NCBI GenBank assembly: GCA_023853785.1
Contig: JAJIRX010000635.1
Coordinates: forward strand, 1 to 54,400
DNA: 54,400 bases
Direction: 5' to 3'
Source of the DNA: Psilocybe azurescens
Lineage: Eukaryota; Basidiomycota; Agaricomycetes; Agaricales; Agrocybaceae
The position numbers were made by a program, and so were the translations under genes. Shown here in pieces: positions 35,202 through 45,825 of the stretch. Positions within the stretch are counted from its first letter, which is position 1; each line of letters begins with the position of its first letter. The notes under the pieces are model-generated. The model did not search any database. It was not told the origin of the DNA and was given only the letters and a program-made list of their open reading frames with translations.

Positions 35202-36501
35202 ATGTCGCAGCCTCTTCCTCGTCCTAATCCATTCCATCCAGATAACCAGTCGATTGTATATTCTGCATACGAAATGTGTCTCGATCTCGAATCTCGTCAC
35301 GATCAAGTGGCGAAGATACAAGAAGTCCGCCTCCCTTCCTTGATTTGCGCACGACTTCTCGGATATATGATACGTGAAGCACCGACAGCTGAAGGACGAG
35401 ATGACTTTGCTAGGGAGGTTAAACGATGCCAACTTGACCCTAATATAGATATGCCTTTCTATCTGCGACAACAACGAACTGACACGGCCCTCCTGGACCT
35501 GGCACAGCTTTATAATGACCACTTACTACGCGTTTGTGAGTTCTAACTGTGATTCCCTGCTGACAGACTTTCCTAGAATTGTTTCGTTTAGTTCATAGTA
35601 AAAACAGTCGTACTCCAACTCCGAGGAGTCATCATTCTGCCCCGTCTTTCGATGCCCAGAGTGATGTGTTGAATACATCATTGGTCAAGACTCCCATCAA
35701 GGACAAGGCAAAGGAAAATGTATGTATTAAATCTTTTAGCATATTATGGTTTACTTTTCTCCTAGGCGCTGCATCGCGATGGCTATCGTTGTGTGATTAC
35801 TAGACGACTTGATTTCGCATCCTATAAGGAGAAGCGTGTTGTTTCACATCCAGGCGATAAAGTAACAGTAACCGAGGTCGCACACGTCTTTGTTCGTTCT
35901 ACAAACGAAGATCTCGAACATACACAACAGGTATTTAAACTTAACGCGTCCCAATCATATTTTTCGTATGAATAATTGGGTGCGACACAGAACGCTTATT
36001 CTGCCTCAGCACATGCTGTATTAATTCGATTTGGCCAGCTTAGGGCGATTGAAGAACTCAATGGAGCAAGCCTTCATCGACTTGAAAATCTTCTAACTTT
36101 GGATGTCGCACTCCACTGCCTTTTTCGACAGCTTAGACCTTTGGTTTGAGAGATCTGAGAACGTAAGCCATATTATACTTATTTAACTACACACAGACTC
36201 TCAAAGCTACCAGGACCCTATTAACGAGTATCGGATGGGAGCAACAGACCCAATAATACTTTCAGGATTACCACCTGTGGTTGTATTCACTACTCCTGAT
36301 GAGTATGAATTCCCTGTTCCTGACACACGCTATCTGGCGCTTCACGCTGCATGTGCAAGAATAGCATACCTGTCGGGTGCAGGCGAGTATACTGCTAAAA
36401 TCCTTCGTGATATCGAGACCGTTGGTGTTTTGTCAGAGGTTGGGAGCTCAGATGTATTATATCATGCGTTAGTGCGCGGCGTGAACGTTGAGGTGTATTG
36501 A
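35202..36501 (+). pseudogene. HNH-nuclease-domain protein, fungal type, frameshifted
   Basis: I chose the ATG at 35202 (MSQPLPRPNPFHPDNQSI) over an in-frame one upstream, because family members start just before this PNPF segment. A helical N-terminal part follows: YSAYEMCLDLE, ARLLGYMIREAPTAEGRDDF, LLDLAQLYNDHLLRV. A Ser/Pro linker leads to the HNH region ALHRDGYRCVITRRLDF...TEVAHVFVRSTNEDLEHTQQ, with Cys and His positions typical of the fungal HNH_2-like family. Next come LIRFGQLRAIEELNGASLHR and LENLLTLDVALHCLF. One T too many at 36117-36121 shifts DSLDLWFE out of frame. The C-terminal part is VVVFTTPDEYEFPVPDTRYL, ALHAACARIAYLSGAGEY and GSSDVLYHALVRG. The junctions at about 35535 and 36164 are not clean in frame. 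DNA cleavage is the family expectation, not shown. Confidence 0.7.
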
Positions 36502-37406
36502 TCAGTTTTCATACTTCTGTGTTCTCATTCTCGTACTTTGTTCTGTTATTGGTCCCTCTGGTGCGGACAACATCTGACTAAGCGTCTCAAGCGTCTCAAC
36601 CAGCTTGTCAGCGCAGCTAGCGGAGCGAAGCGTTCTATGTCATTGTATGAGCTACACAGGATGCCGATGACGGTTTCCCACACAGGATAATGAACGTGAG
36701 TAAATATTCGGCTCTGAAGCGTAATCAACTAGATTACGGGTCCAGAATGATAATTGATATGTGTCCGGCGCTCGCCCACAAAAATCAATCGGGCTGCTGG
36801 CAGGGTACAAAATTTTTCTCACTCCACAGCGCCGAGGGTCCTTCTTGCACTCGGTTGTATCTTTCAAAGAACAATCAAAAATAATTTTCCAGATGGTTCT
36901 TACCAATATTATACGGAAAGCGGCGCCTATCTGCCAAGGTTTTCATCTACGACTGAGAATTGCGTCACGTAAACGCCCCAGATGATACGGATCATGAAAA
37001 TATTGTTTTATGGGGAGCAGAGCCTCAGGATTGACACGAGAAGGCTGGAGAAGTCCGATACATGATCAGAAATTTTACCATATCGTGGACATGACTGCCA
37101 CTATACCCGATATTTAACAAATCAAACATCTCTTCTATTAGATAGAAGTATCCAACAGAATCATTTGATGAAAACCTGATTCCGCTCAAAGGTCGAGATT
37201 TCGGATTAAAATATGGTTCCTAGAATTGGTGGGTTATTTATAGAGAAAATGCATGCGTGATCAGGAGAAGGACTGGTGCGTAACACATTTGTGATAAATA
37301 TTGCAGCGTCACGTTCCACCCCTTGTCTCAAGCGTACTCCAGTCAGTATCTGCTTTGCAACATCACAGTTTTTTGTCATACCCAAATCTACACTCTACAC
37401 TATACT
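36502..37406. other. Spacer with no supported gene
   Basis: Only short overlapping ORFs on both strands were seen, without known motifs. The 5' region of the hydrolase gene lies at its right end. Confidence 0.5.
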
Positions 37407-38347
37407 ATGTCCTGGAACGCAACCGAAGAGGGCACTATCCCATTTTCCGTTGATGGAAAGACCTACGCGACTTGGTACAGAGTATTCGGGGACATCAAGA
37501 ATCGCACAGTCCCTCCCTTGGTTGTTTTACACGGCGGACCAGGCCTTTCCCATGATTACCTCCTTCCAATCAGCGATATTTCTTCCTCCCGCCCAGTTAT
37601 CTTCTACGACCAACTTGGGAACGCCAGATCGACCCATATACATGACAAGGAAAAGGCCTTTGGACGATCGATCTTTTCATTGACGAACTTATTAATGTTC
37701 TCCGACACTTTCATATTGAAGATGAATTCGACCTTCTCGGTCATTCGTGGGGCGGCATTCTCGGATTCGAATTTGAGCTCAGGAGGAAACCCGCTGGATT
37801 GAGGCGTCTTGTAGTGACCAACTCGCTCGCATCAATGCCGATGTGGGATCAATCAAACGCGCAGCTCGTTAAATCCTTCCCAGCTTGGGTTCAAGAGGGT
37901 ATGGCTATCGGGTTAAAGGACTTGAAGGCGTCTGCTCCTGCGATGAAGGAATTCCGCACCAAGCATGGTTGTAAGGTCGACCCGTTTCCTAGAGAATATG
38001 TTGACTCTCTGGATCACCTATTCAGCAATAAGGGTGATCCGACTGTCACGATTGCCATGTGAGCACGTAGTGTTGATCAACCGCACCAAAGCTTAAAGCA
38101 TTTGGACCGTTCTAGGTTTTCGACCGGGTTTGAAAGCATGGGATATCATCGACAAATTACCTGAAGTGGGGTTCCAATCCTCCTCATCAATGGACGCTTC
38201 GACGTTTCACAAGACTGGGTTAACGCGCCAATATTTGCCGGCCTCCGGAAGGTCAAATGGGCAACATTTGAAAACTCTAGTCATACCCCATTTTGGGAGG
38301 AGCGCGAGAAGTACATGAAACTTCTTGACCAATTTCTGAGTCTTTAG
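37407..38347 (+). pseudogene. Proline-iminopeptidase-like alpha/beta hydrolase, frameshifted
   Basis: Members remove N-terminal proline or act as amino-acid amidases (peptidase family S33). The protein begins MSWNATEEGTIPFSVDGKTY. It has the oxyanion segment LVVLHGGPGLSHDYLLP and FYDQLGNARSTH. Then, in a shifted frame, come FDLLGHSWGGILGFEFELRR (nucleophile Ser, about 37748) and LVVTNSLASMPMWDQSNAQL. After an intron (about 38060-38116) follow INGRFDVSQDWVNAPIFAGL, with the acid, and FENSSHTPFWEEREKYMKLL, with the His. The triad residues are all present. Frames are broken near 37659, where TTTGG is expected as TTTTGG, and near 38166-38172 in a G run, plus one more around the intron. It ends at TAG 38345-38347. 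It is either a young pseudogene or a victim of base-calling errors. Confidence 0.75.
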
Positions 38348-39788
38348 GCGAGAAAAAGGCTGTAGATAATAGCTAGCTGATATTGTCCGATAGAAAATCA
38401 TTGTGCAGAACGTATTAGGGTGCTGGGAGAGGTGCAATACCCAAGCATAACAAAAGGGATTACCGAATAAATTTGCTGTGGAAAATCAGAGTGGAAAATG
38501 TAGAGTTTCACGCTTGAGCAAATTGTAACCGACAGGAATGGTGTGTTGCTTAATACTCACGCCAGAGAATAGTACCAGTTGACTTTCCATTGACTATTGA
38601 TTTACCATATGCTCTTGCAACGCACGGGTACCTGATAGTTATCTTATGTCTCAACATCAATTTGAGTAGTGTTGGGCACGGGTGTGGGCACTCATGGAGA
38701 GGGTCTTAGGACACCTCATCCGCACCGTAGACAGACCCATCATCCTTGCGCGGATACATTTAGTGCCACCCGTGACCAAGACCCGGTGTGTTCCCGTTAT
38801 CCGCGGGTTTTGAAGGGACACGCATCCGTAGTTGCGGGTACCCTACCCGTGAGATGTCGGTAGCAATTTTGGCGAGTAGGGGAGCGGGAAGGTCTGGCAC
38901 CAACCGCGGTACTCCTGTGCATATCACTAAATTTGAGCTGCTCTGTTTGTCTAGTTTTGCTGATTTATTAAAAAGGATGTTTGTTTGCCTGTTCCACCGA
39001 AAAATAGGACGCAGTAAATGGTGTCTTTGGCTTCACCGGAATACGTACACGAGCTGCCACTTTTGAGATCTAAGAAATCCAGAAAAATTATATCAGGAAT
39101 CAGAAAATTGAGTATAGCCTGTGAGGCCGATAGATTCCAAATGGTACAATAAGGTCATGCTTCATTAAATGGGCAACACGGCCTAATGTGAGTTGAAAAC
39201 GGTCAGCAGGATTTTCTCAGTCACACACTGCATGCACGCCTTTACATTAGCAATTCAAATGCAATAAGAGGTTGCGAAGAATTTCTTGTCTGTTTTTGCT
39301 GTATTGAGCCTCGGAATGCGGTCTCAAATAGGCATTATTTTTTGTGAATACCTCCACCACATTGACCCTCCGGGCAATAGGGCCAGGGCACCCTTAAAAT
39401 ATCGCCAAATGACATATAATACCCATACCTCCTTATTCTACCTTAATTGCATCTTTTGCAGAGTTTTGATACCAATATGGTACAAATCATCCTTTCGGAT
39501 ATAAATGCAGACAGCCATTATTTCACACCAGAATATTGTTCCTTCGACACCAGAGATGTCGATGAACAGCTTTTTCGGCACCAGAAGTCGAGATCCAAGT
39601 TATATTTTCAAACTATGCTTGGCCTTTCCCACCCTTACCAGTGAGGACAGGTCTACCCGGGGTAAAAGATTAGGACGAACGGGTGTATACTGGTATCTGG
39701 CATATACCTACTATATATGGGCCATATCGGAGAACCGTTCAAATTTCGTTCCCAAACGGGAAGAATAGCTATTTCCAGTGACTCACTC
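38348..39788. other. Spacer; GC-rich island at about 38665-38890
   Basis: No gene is supported. The island around 38665-38890 (GGGCACGGGTGTGGGCACTC and related CCCGT/ACGGG strings in both orientations) differs in composition from its AT-rich surroundings. Its style resembles subterminal regions of DNA transposons. No inverted ends or target duplication could be fixed by eye. Confidence 0.35.
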
Positions 39789-39797
39789 ATATAAATA
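39789..39797 (+). promoter_or_regulatory. TATA-like element of the small secreted peptide gene
   Basis: ATATAAATA lies 57 bases before the ATG at 39846, a usual spacing for a fungal TATA-type promoter. Confidence 0.5.
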
Positions 39798-39845
39798 CTG
39801 GAAGACAACTCACTCAAACACCTTAGAAATATCATCCACCTCATC

Positions 39846-40053
39846 ATGTTTGTTATAAACAAAGTGCTTGGAACCGTTTTACTCGCACTACTTATTGTCC
39901 AAGCAGCACCGACAACTGACACAGAAGACGGTGTGGTTATATTTCTAACTCCCGTAAAATCTTACTCATGAGGTGTTAGTAACCGTGGCATGTGAAGCTC
40001 GGCGACACGTAATCGCTGAGGAAGCAAAGGTCATGCTAGCAATTTGTGTATAG
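39846..40053 (+). CDS. Small secreted peptide, about 55 residues, Kex2-like dibasic site
   Basis: ATG 39846 opens MFVINKVLGTVLLALLIVQA then APTTDTEDG, a typical signal peptide with a cleavage site near VQA-AP. An intron from GTGGTT (39933) to ATGAG (39971) is inferred. Without it the frame stops after 41 codons; with it the protein continues VLVTVACEARRHVIAEEAKV MLAICV and stops at 40051. The mature part has two cysteines (ACE and AIC) and an Arg-Arg pair. The intron is short (about 40 bases) but has a plausible CTAAC branch site. The gene lies about 280 bases upstream of a UstYa-like gene on the same strand. It could be an effector-like peptide or a substrate for the neighbours; neither is shown. 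Confidence 0.55.
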
Positions 40054-40330
40054 TGAGTGCGATGGCTGCTTAAAACTTACCATAGACCTCTGAATTGTAC
40101 CTACAGAACTTGGCCGGTTTACAGCAATTATCAACCACAGTTCCATCATCACTGAAGCTGTTAAGGCATTTATTGTTGGAGCGGCAAATATAAATATATC
40201 TTGGCCCAATTATGAACATTTTTAAATAGTTTGCCACTTATTGGATAAAAATTTCAATAATTATTGGTGAGAAAGCATGAAATAAGATAAAAAGACTCCT
40301 GTGTTGTCTACACCTGCCTCAACTTGAAGT

Positions 40331-41034
40331 ATGGCTGGCTCTCCCTACAAATGTAAGTTGTTTCTCAGCTTCGCCAACTCAACAATAAACTTGAGGCCTA
40401 TGTCGTCTGTCTAGCCCTATATTGGAGAATATTCGGGTGTATAGGTGTTTCAATCTGCACCTTGGGGCTTTTGTGGGTTACGAAGGCCAAATATTCAACC
40501 ATCATTGGCAACAGTAAGCAATTTAGGACTTGGTCGTTGATCATATCGATTCACATAATACGAACCAACCCAGAATACAACAAGAATATGCCTAAAACAT
40601 GGGACATAGGCCAACTAGACACCGTCCTGATGAACGTGGAGAATACTGTCCGCTATCAGCTCGTCAAAACAGGGGACGACGACTGGAATAGAAGCTTGCC
40701 TTCAGGTGGTGGATTAATCCATCTTGGAGAGAATCAAGAGGTTTACAGCATATCTATGTTTCGCCAACTTCGATGCCTCGATATTATACGAACAGAATTC
40801 ATTAACAGGATGGCAAGTGACGGAGAAGCCACGCCTGGAGCCCTCACCCAGCATTGCATGAACTACCTGCGGCAAATGGTGCTTTGTCGTGCAAACCTGC
40901 GTCTGGAATCCTGCAGGAATGCACATGGCCCTCGCATTTCTGTGGCAGATATAACTCACACTTGTAGCGATTGGAGTGCAGTCTATGCAGCTGCGGAAGA
41001 GAACTATCAGACATTTATGAATAGGAAGCGATGA
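40331..41034 (+). CDS. UstYa-like (DUF3328) protein with altered first metal motif
   Basis: There are three exons, 40331-40352, 40415-40513 and 40574-41034, all GT-AG and all in phase, giving 193 residues with no frame break. The N-terminus MAGSPYKSLYWRIFGCIGVS ICTLGLLWV carries one membrane helix. The lumenal domain has LPSGGGLIHL, then MFRQLRCLDIIR where the family has HxxHC, so both His are Arg. Next is QHCMNYLRQMVLCRANLRLE with the second HC intact, and the C-terminal HTCSDWSAVYAA. UstYa-family enzymes carry out oxidative steps such as ring closure on fungal ribosomal peptides in the secretory pathway. Loss of both His suggests this member is inactive or divergent. Confidence 0.8.
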
Positions 41035-41805
41035 TAACGGGGACGCCATACATAGATGCTTATCAATCAATGTCTTTGTTGGGATCGTCGATATCTTTAC
41101 AGAACAAGGTTTTTTCACATCGTATTAAATCTTTTGATACCCCACGAACGGGCACCTGTATGCTGCTCATGCGAAGCTGGACCATCGATCGAACTCCAGT
41201 TTTTGACCTTCCAGAAGCTCTATACTTATCATCATGTCTATAAATGACACGCGTCGGAAATCGACTTACCTGCCGAAGAACTTGTCCAGACACCAAGCTG
41301 GGAAACTGTGGTCATGTATGACACTGTCCGATTTCGATCAATTCGTACGAAATCTTGGATTTTTGGCATGCTGAAAAATCTCAGAAAATCAGGAAAATTG
41401 AGAAAAATTACAACCAGTGTCAGAAAAAGTGGGTGGGAGGCGTAATGTACGAATTGAACTAAATGGGACAGTGTACAAGATTTTGTACTTCCTCGATGTT
41501 AAGTACTTATATGGCCGACTTTTTAGGTCACGCTCCACAGAACCATGAAGAGAATATCAGTACACTACCGTCATTTAACTAATAAGATACGACCTGCGTT
41601 GCTAGCCCTAACAGAGATACTGTACCATTTTTGTCAAATATCTAATATTTTGGCCGAATTAATAGAAATGGGTACAGTACACTGAACATAGAATCAAACT
41701 TTGCCACTCTTCATGAAAACCGGTTCCTCGTTCCTACTTTCTCGCTAACGTTGGCAAATATTTGCAAGACTTAAGATGAGATGGGATACGTACTTTTGTC
41801 TGAGA
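41035..41805. other. AT-rich spacer, no supported gene
   Basis: Short ORFs on both strands at 41056-41296 overlap each other and show no family features. Nothing else was seen. Confidence 0.5.
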
Positions 41806-42063
41806 CTAAATGGAAGATCCGCCAAAGACGTCTGGCCGAGGGAGGGCATCCAAACGGGTATCTCGAGCAGTTCGTAGGGAGATTATAAGATGCAGTATGG
41901 CAGTTAAAATCATTAACGTGCCTCCGAAGTAGACAATGACCGTTGATATTTTTCCAAGACGCATGGATTGGTTGGGATATTCATCAAAGCTTTCCGATTC
42001 CGCGTCTTCAACCAAAGCTTTTGTTTCTGGAAACAAAGAAACTGGGAAATATTGTGCGCTCAT
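41806..42063 (-). CDS. One-helix membrane ORF, possible first exon of a lost gene
   Basis: The 85 codons begin MSAQYFPVSLFPETKALVED with an acidic N-terminal tail. A membrane helix follows (ISTVIVYFGGTLMILTAILH then LIIS), and the ORF ends at LDALPRPDVFGGSSI and a stop. Short acidic tail, helix, and LPRPD just after the helix is a layout also seen at the start of neighbouring But2-like and UstYa-like genes. No second exon is recognisable downstream (below 41806). A GTACGT donor-like site lies just past the stop, in another frame. Confidence 0.4.
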   Translation of the reverse strand: MSAQYFPVSLFPETKALVEDAESESFDEYPNQSMRLGKISTVIVYFGGTLMILTAILHLIISLRTARDTRLDALPRPDVFGGSSI

Positions 42064-42465
42064 CAGACGGTTGTTTCTGGTATAGCAAATCTTTCAGAAC
42101 GTCTGCATATCTTAACATTTTAAGGAACACCCACCTTTTCAACTAAACGGTATATGAAAACTTGGAAATAGAAAATGTACCTCAAGCGCCATGCTTATAA
42201 GGGATATCAGGCTGTGCCATTCTTGGAAAATGATGGGCGATGAATTTCCAAAAATAATGTAGTGTTCGTGAAGAATTTTCAGTCCACGATCGTACAATAC
42301 GCGACTAATATAGCCCCATTTTTTATCTTCTCACCGTACTTATCGACGAATCCGGGGTAGAACGAAAGTCTGTTAATTTAACTGGGATAATACTGGAAAT
42401 ATGGGGTTCAACGATTGGACCTATGCTACTCTTTAGACCGCTACCTGAACTATCTATCCTTTACC
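42064..42465. other. Spacer, no supported gene
   Basis: Nothing recognisable was seen on either strand. Confidence 0.45.
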
Positions 42466-43214
42466 TCAATTAGAACCGTTAATCCAAAGTTGCCAGTTTT
42501 CCTCCATGACATTGTAGACTACTTTCCAGTCTCTACAAGTATGCAGTTCTCCGTCATTCTCCGTCATAAAGTCTCGTTGAATAAAATCTCCCTTCTCAAG
42601 TGTCAGATCCGCCGAACAGAGTGACATTTGTCGCAGATAATCAAAGCAGTGTTTTATATGAGCTTGATCAATATGGCCGGGTGTATTCTGCAGCCCACTT
42701 GGCTCGAATGCTAGATTTAGGATGCGCAGGCAGTGTAGTTCATGGAACATTGTGACCATAAACAGCCGGCTCGAGCTACCCAAACGGACGTATCCAACAG
42801 ACGAAGATGTTAAGGAGAGCCACTGTGAGTCTGATTTCAGCCCTGCAACAGGGTACTTATTTTCTTCTTGGACCATAAATGTGATTTCTGGAAGAGGCAA
42901 AATGGGCAGTGGAAGTGTCTCAGGAAAGTCATGCGCTCGATACGCTATGTGGAGATGTTTAGGATTCGGCTAAAAAGAATGCTAGTGTAAAACAAAAATG
43001 TCGTACTGTATTTGGTAGAAATACCCGTGCTCCTTTCACTGTAACCATGCCACCCGATGTAGAACAGGTTAAAAAACATGATAAAAATCCCTAGGGTAAG
43101 CAAGGTCGTCGAAGAAAACATCTGGCTCGCGGAGATGTGTGTAAGTCTTGGAAGAGGCTGGATGAGACTGAGCACCCACTGCAGAGCGGAGAGACCATTG
43201 AGGCCTGATTGCAT
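42466..43214 (-). CDS. UstYa-like (DUF3328) protein
   Basis: Exon 1 (about 43024-43214) carries a membrane helix, SSTTLLTLGIFIMFFNLFYI GW. An intron ends at TTTTTAG near 42972. Exon 2 reads PNPKHLHIAYRAHDFPETLP and continues to WLSLTSSSVGYVRLG. It then has MFHELHCLRILNLAF, the first metal motif HxxHC intact, and IKHCFDYLRQMSLCSADLTL, the second motif intact. It ends with HTCRDWKVVYNVMEENWQLW. All family hallmarks are present. The exon 1 to exon 2 join is not in phase with any GT that I can see (the obvious GGTATTT leaves phase 1 where phase 0 is needed), so a one-base fault or a different donor must be assumed. It is transcribed opposite to the UstYa-like gene at 40331. Confidence 0.7.
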
Positions 43215-43988
43215 ACTGGTTTTGCATAGGTTGTAAGCCTTCGCACGTTGAGTGGCAGTATTGCGTTATGAGGAGATACGAGCCTGTGTTCTCGAGTACA
43301 TGTGCTAATAGGTATGTGAATGAATGTAATCTTAGGTCAGTGCCGGGTCAAACGAAATCCTCATATTTGGCCAGGGACCTATTTGGGTTTTTAATCACTT
43401 TGCTTAAGTCCAATATGATGCTTACCGAGCGCTCAGATACTGTACTATTTCGACAACGGGATCATGTCATGGGAACGCCCGAAACAAATCAGAACCTCTT
43501 AAATTGGCCATCAAAACAAATTAAAAATCTGCTTCCCTCTATGGGACGGATTTTCAAAAGTTCTCAGCACTTGGTTGAAATATAATCTCGTTTCCGCAGT
43601 TACACATTCTCCGCATACCCAGCACCAATAGTCCGAGTTTAAACTTAGAAGCAAAAAAACATGAAAAATGTGATCGAGAAGATGTGCTCTAACAACGTCT
43701 GGTGTGGTTCCATCAGAAAAGATGCGGACTTATCACGATTTGTCACGCCTCCCTCATGGCTCGACTTTGTTCCCATCTGAGAATCTAGCCTGGTCCTAGA
43801 TAACGTCACAGAGTCATCCCATCAATTATTATCTCGTAACCAGTCCGTGCTGAATCTCCAGCACTTTCAGATAATATTACTCTACGGAATAATTGAAGTC
43901 ATTATTCGATGTGCCCTGTAAATCATGGACTGTGAAAACTACGAAACCTCCTCCTTGCGTCAACAAAATGTAATATCACAACCCTCTT
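43215..43988. other. Spacer between two minus-strand UstYa-like genes
   Basis: A 105-codon plus-strand ORF at 43268-43585 has no recognisable features and probably arises by chance. No other gene is supported. Confidence 0.45.
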
Positions 43989-44569
43989 CTAAAGGACCTC
44001 GAAGTTGTCGTCATTCTCCCACTCTTGATGATTCTTTGCTACCCAGCCGTATACTTCTGACCAGTCTCGACATTCGTGAGTGACACCCCTCCATATGCGG
44101 CATGTACTGTCTCGCCGTTGACTGTACGTCTGAGTGATGTCAACTCCAGAGATATATCTGCGTTGCATAAGATGCTCTGACGCAGATAGGAAAGACAGTG
44201 GGTGAGGTGCATCATTCGCAGTGCGGTTGTATTAAGCCCTGCTCGATAATCTTCAATACTCCGACGAAAAGAATTAATGCAATGCATCTGGTGATACATT
44301 GAAACGAGGTAGTATGATCCGTCGAGCCGAACGAAACCCTTTCCGGGAGGGTAGAGTGTCTCCCATTCATCTGCGCTGTGGAATGGATCACTTTCTGCGC
44401 CCAGGTATTCGAGTGCAGCTGAATGCGGAGTGATTGGAAGCGAAGGAGTGGATCTTCCTGAAAAACCAATCGATAAATAGTTCTCATAAGCAGGCTGTAT
44501 GGAGTACTAACCAAAACCTATGACCTCAAACCGTACTACTATACTGAAAATATTTGCGAAAGTCGACAT
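43989..44569 (-). CDS. UstYa-like (DUF3328) protein, one-base break near the C-terminus
   Basis: Exon 1 is 44512-44569 (MSTFANIFSIVVRFEVIGFG) and exon 2 starts at 44457. The domain reads LEYLGAESDPFHSADEWETL, then YPPGKGFVRLDGSYYLVSMY. HQMHCINSFRRSIEDYRAG carries the intact HxxHC, and HCLSYLRQSILCNADISLEL the intact second motif. The expected tail HECRDWSEVYGWVAKNHQEW is present but lies one frame off. One G missing in the G run at about 44086-44090 explains it. Read as given, the protein stops at 44039; corrected, it ends at 43989-43991. It is divergently transcribed from the gene at 44993. Confidence 0.75.
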
Positions 44570-44992
44570 AAAAAGGCGAAGGCTAAGTAGTAGAGCATCC
44601 AGCGGGGGATTCAATCTGACCCATGGTTGACAACAAAATTAGGAAAACCGTTCCCTTTGCTTTATGATAATCTACAGTCCTGTTCTCCAAATCTTACTTG
44701 TCACTTGATACACTTCTATGCGCTAATGTCCCGCATACAATTTTAACGATCTCGGGTTTTGTTAGATCGTGAGACAACTATATATCTGCCATGGTGGTGG
44801 TCAGCGAGTAAAAGCCTGATTAGGAAATTAGCATGATATAATTGAGAAATTTTAATATCATTATGGAGCACTAGCGAAAAGGAGCTCTGGAACAAGATTG
44901 ATGGTACAAAGATATCTCATACCTTCCAACCTTATAAACGGTGGTAATATTTTTTGTACTAATTTAGATTTGAGCCCTACAGCACACTAATC
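44570..44992. promoter_or_regulatory. Divergent promoter between two UstYa-like genes
   Basis: This 423-base AT-rich gap separates a minus-strand gene starting at 44569 and a plus-strand gene starting at 44993. TATAAA at 44933-44938 lies 55 bases before the plus-strand ATG. Shared control of the pair is likely but inferred from layout only. Confidence 0.45.
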
Positions 44993-45660
44993 ATGCAATA
45001 CGCAGTTCTCTCCACCTCTGCTGCTTACTTTGCCTTCTGTGCCATGGCGCTATCATTGCTCCTGAATATTACAAATCTCGCCATTCTTCATATTGAAAGT
45101 TTGTGAAATTTTGTTTCTCCATTATAGGAAACATATTGATGAGTCGTCCTAGATTATTCGCCAGATAATCATCCTTCATCTCTACCCTTGAAACTCCGGG
45201 AGGTTGCCCACTCCGTAGCAAGTCCTCCAGAAGGCCGATATGGTCTGAACAACGCTAAGGATTGGAGGTCCCTTATTCCCCATCACGGGTTTGTCCGACT
45301 TGCTGACAACAGTTCTGACATCTACGAACTATCCATGTATCACCAACTTCACTGCTTAATGGGTTATAGGCAATATTTCAACTGGATGCTCGACGGAATC
45401 GAAATAACGACACACGCAGCGGAGCACTCAATCACTGCTCATCATATCTCACGCAGCTGATGATGTGTGCTGCGGATACGACCCTGGAGCCAACCATAAC
45501 GGCCATTCATAACACGACAGGGCGGAGGGTGCACGCTGTGACTTCTTTGGGTGTAATTCACAGATGCCGCGATTGGATACAAGTCCAGGATTGGGTTAAG
45601 GAGAAATATTACAGATGGCAAGCAGAGGAGAAGCACTATCAAGGCGAAGACCTCAATTAA
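44993..45660 (+). CDS. UstYa-like (DUF3328) protein, one-base break inside the second motif
   Basis: Exon 1 (44993-45098) gives MQYAVLSTSAAYFAFCAMAL SLLLNIT, a membrane anchor. Exon 2 begins at 45165 in correct phase (IENNHPSSLPLKL). The domain has WRSLIPHHGFVRLADN and YELSMYHQLHCLMGYRQYF, with HxxHC intact. Then EHSI and, one frame off, HCSSYLTQLMMCAADTTLE. One base is missing near 45431-45436 (TCAATCAC expected to have one more base). It ends HRCRDWIQVQDWVKEKYY. The stop TAA is at 45658-45660. Without the break it would be a complete family member. Confidence 0.75.
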
Positions 45661-45825
45661 ACCGCAGTGTTGAGGGTAAAGGTACACTGCTTCACACGAT
45701 TTAAACCATGATGCTTCAGTACCAAAAATACGCTTCGAAAATGATTGAACATTGTCAGTAAATTCTCGACAGCCTCTAACTACGCAATCCGTTCTTTTTC
45801 AATCTGATCTGTTTCATGTATAGAC

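Noticed and set aside
39933..40053. Unspliced reading of the small peptide (41 residues ending KSYS)
   Set aside because: The spliced reading continues into a conserved-looking Cys-containing segment; the unspliced tail has no such feature. Not fully excluded.
43268..43585. 105-codon plus-strand ORF
   Set aside because: No family features, no splice context, lies in an AT-rich spacer between opposite-strand genes.
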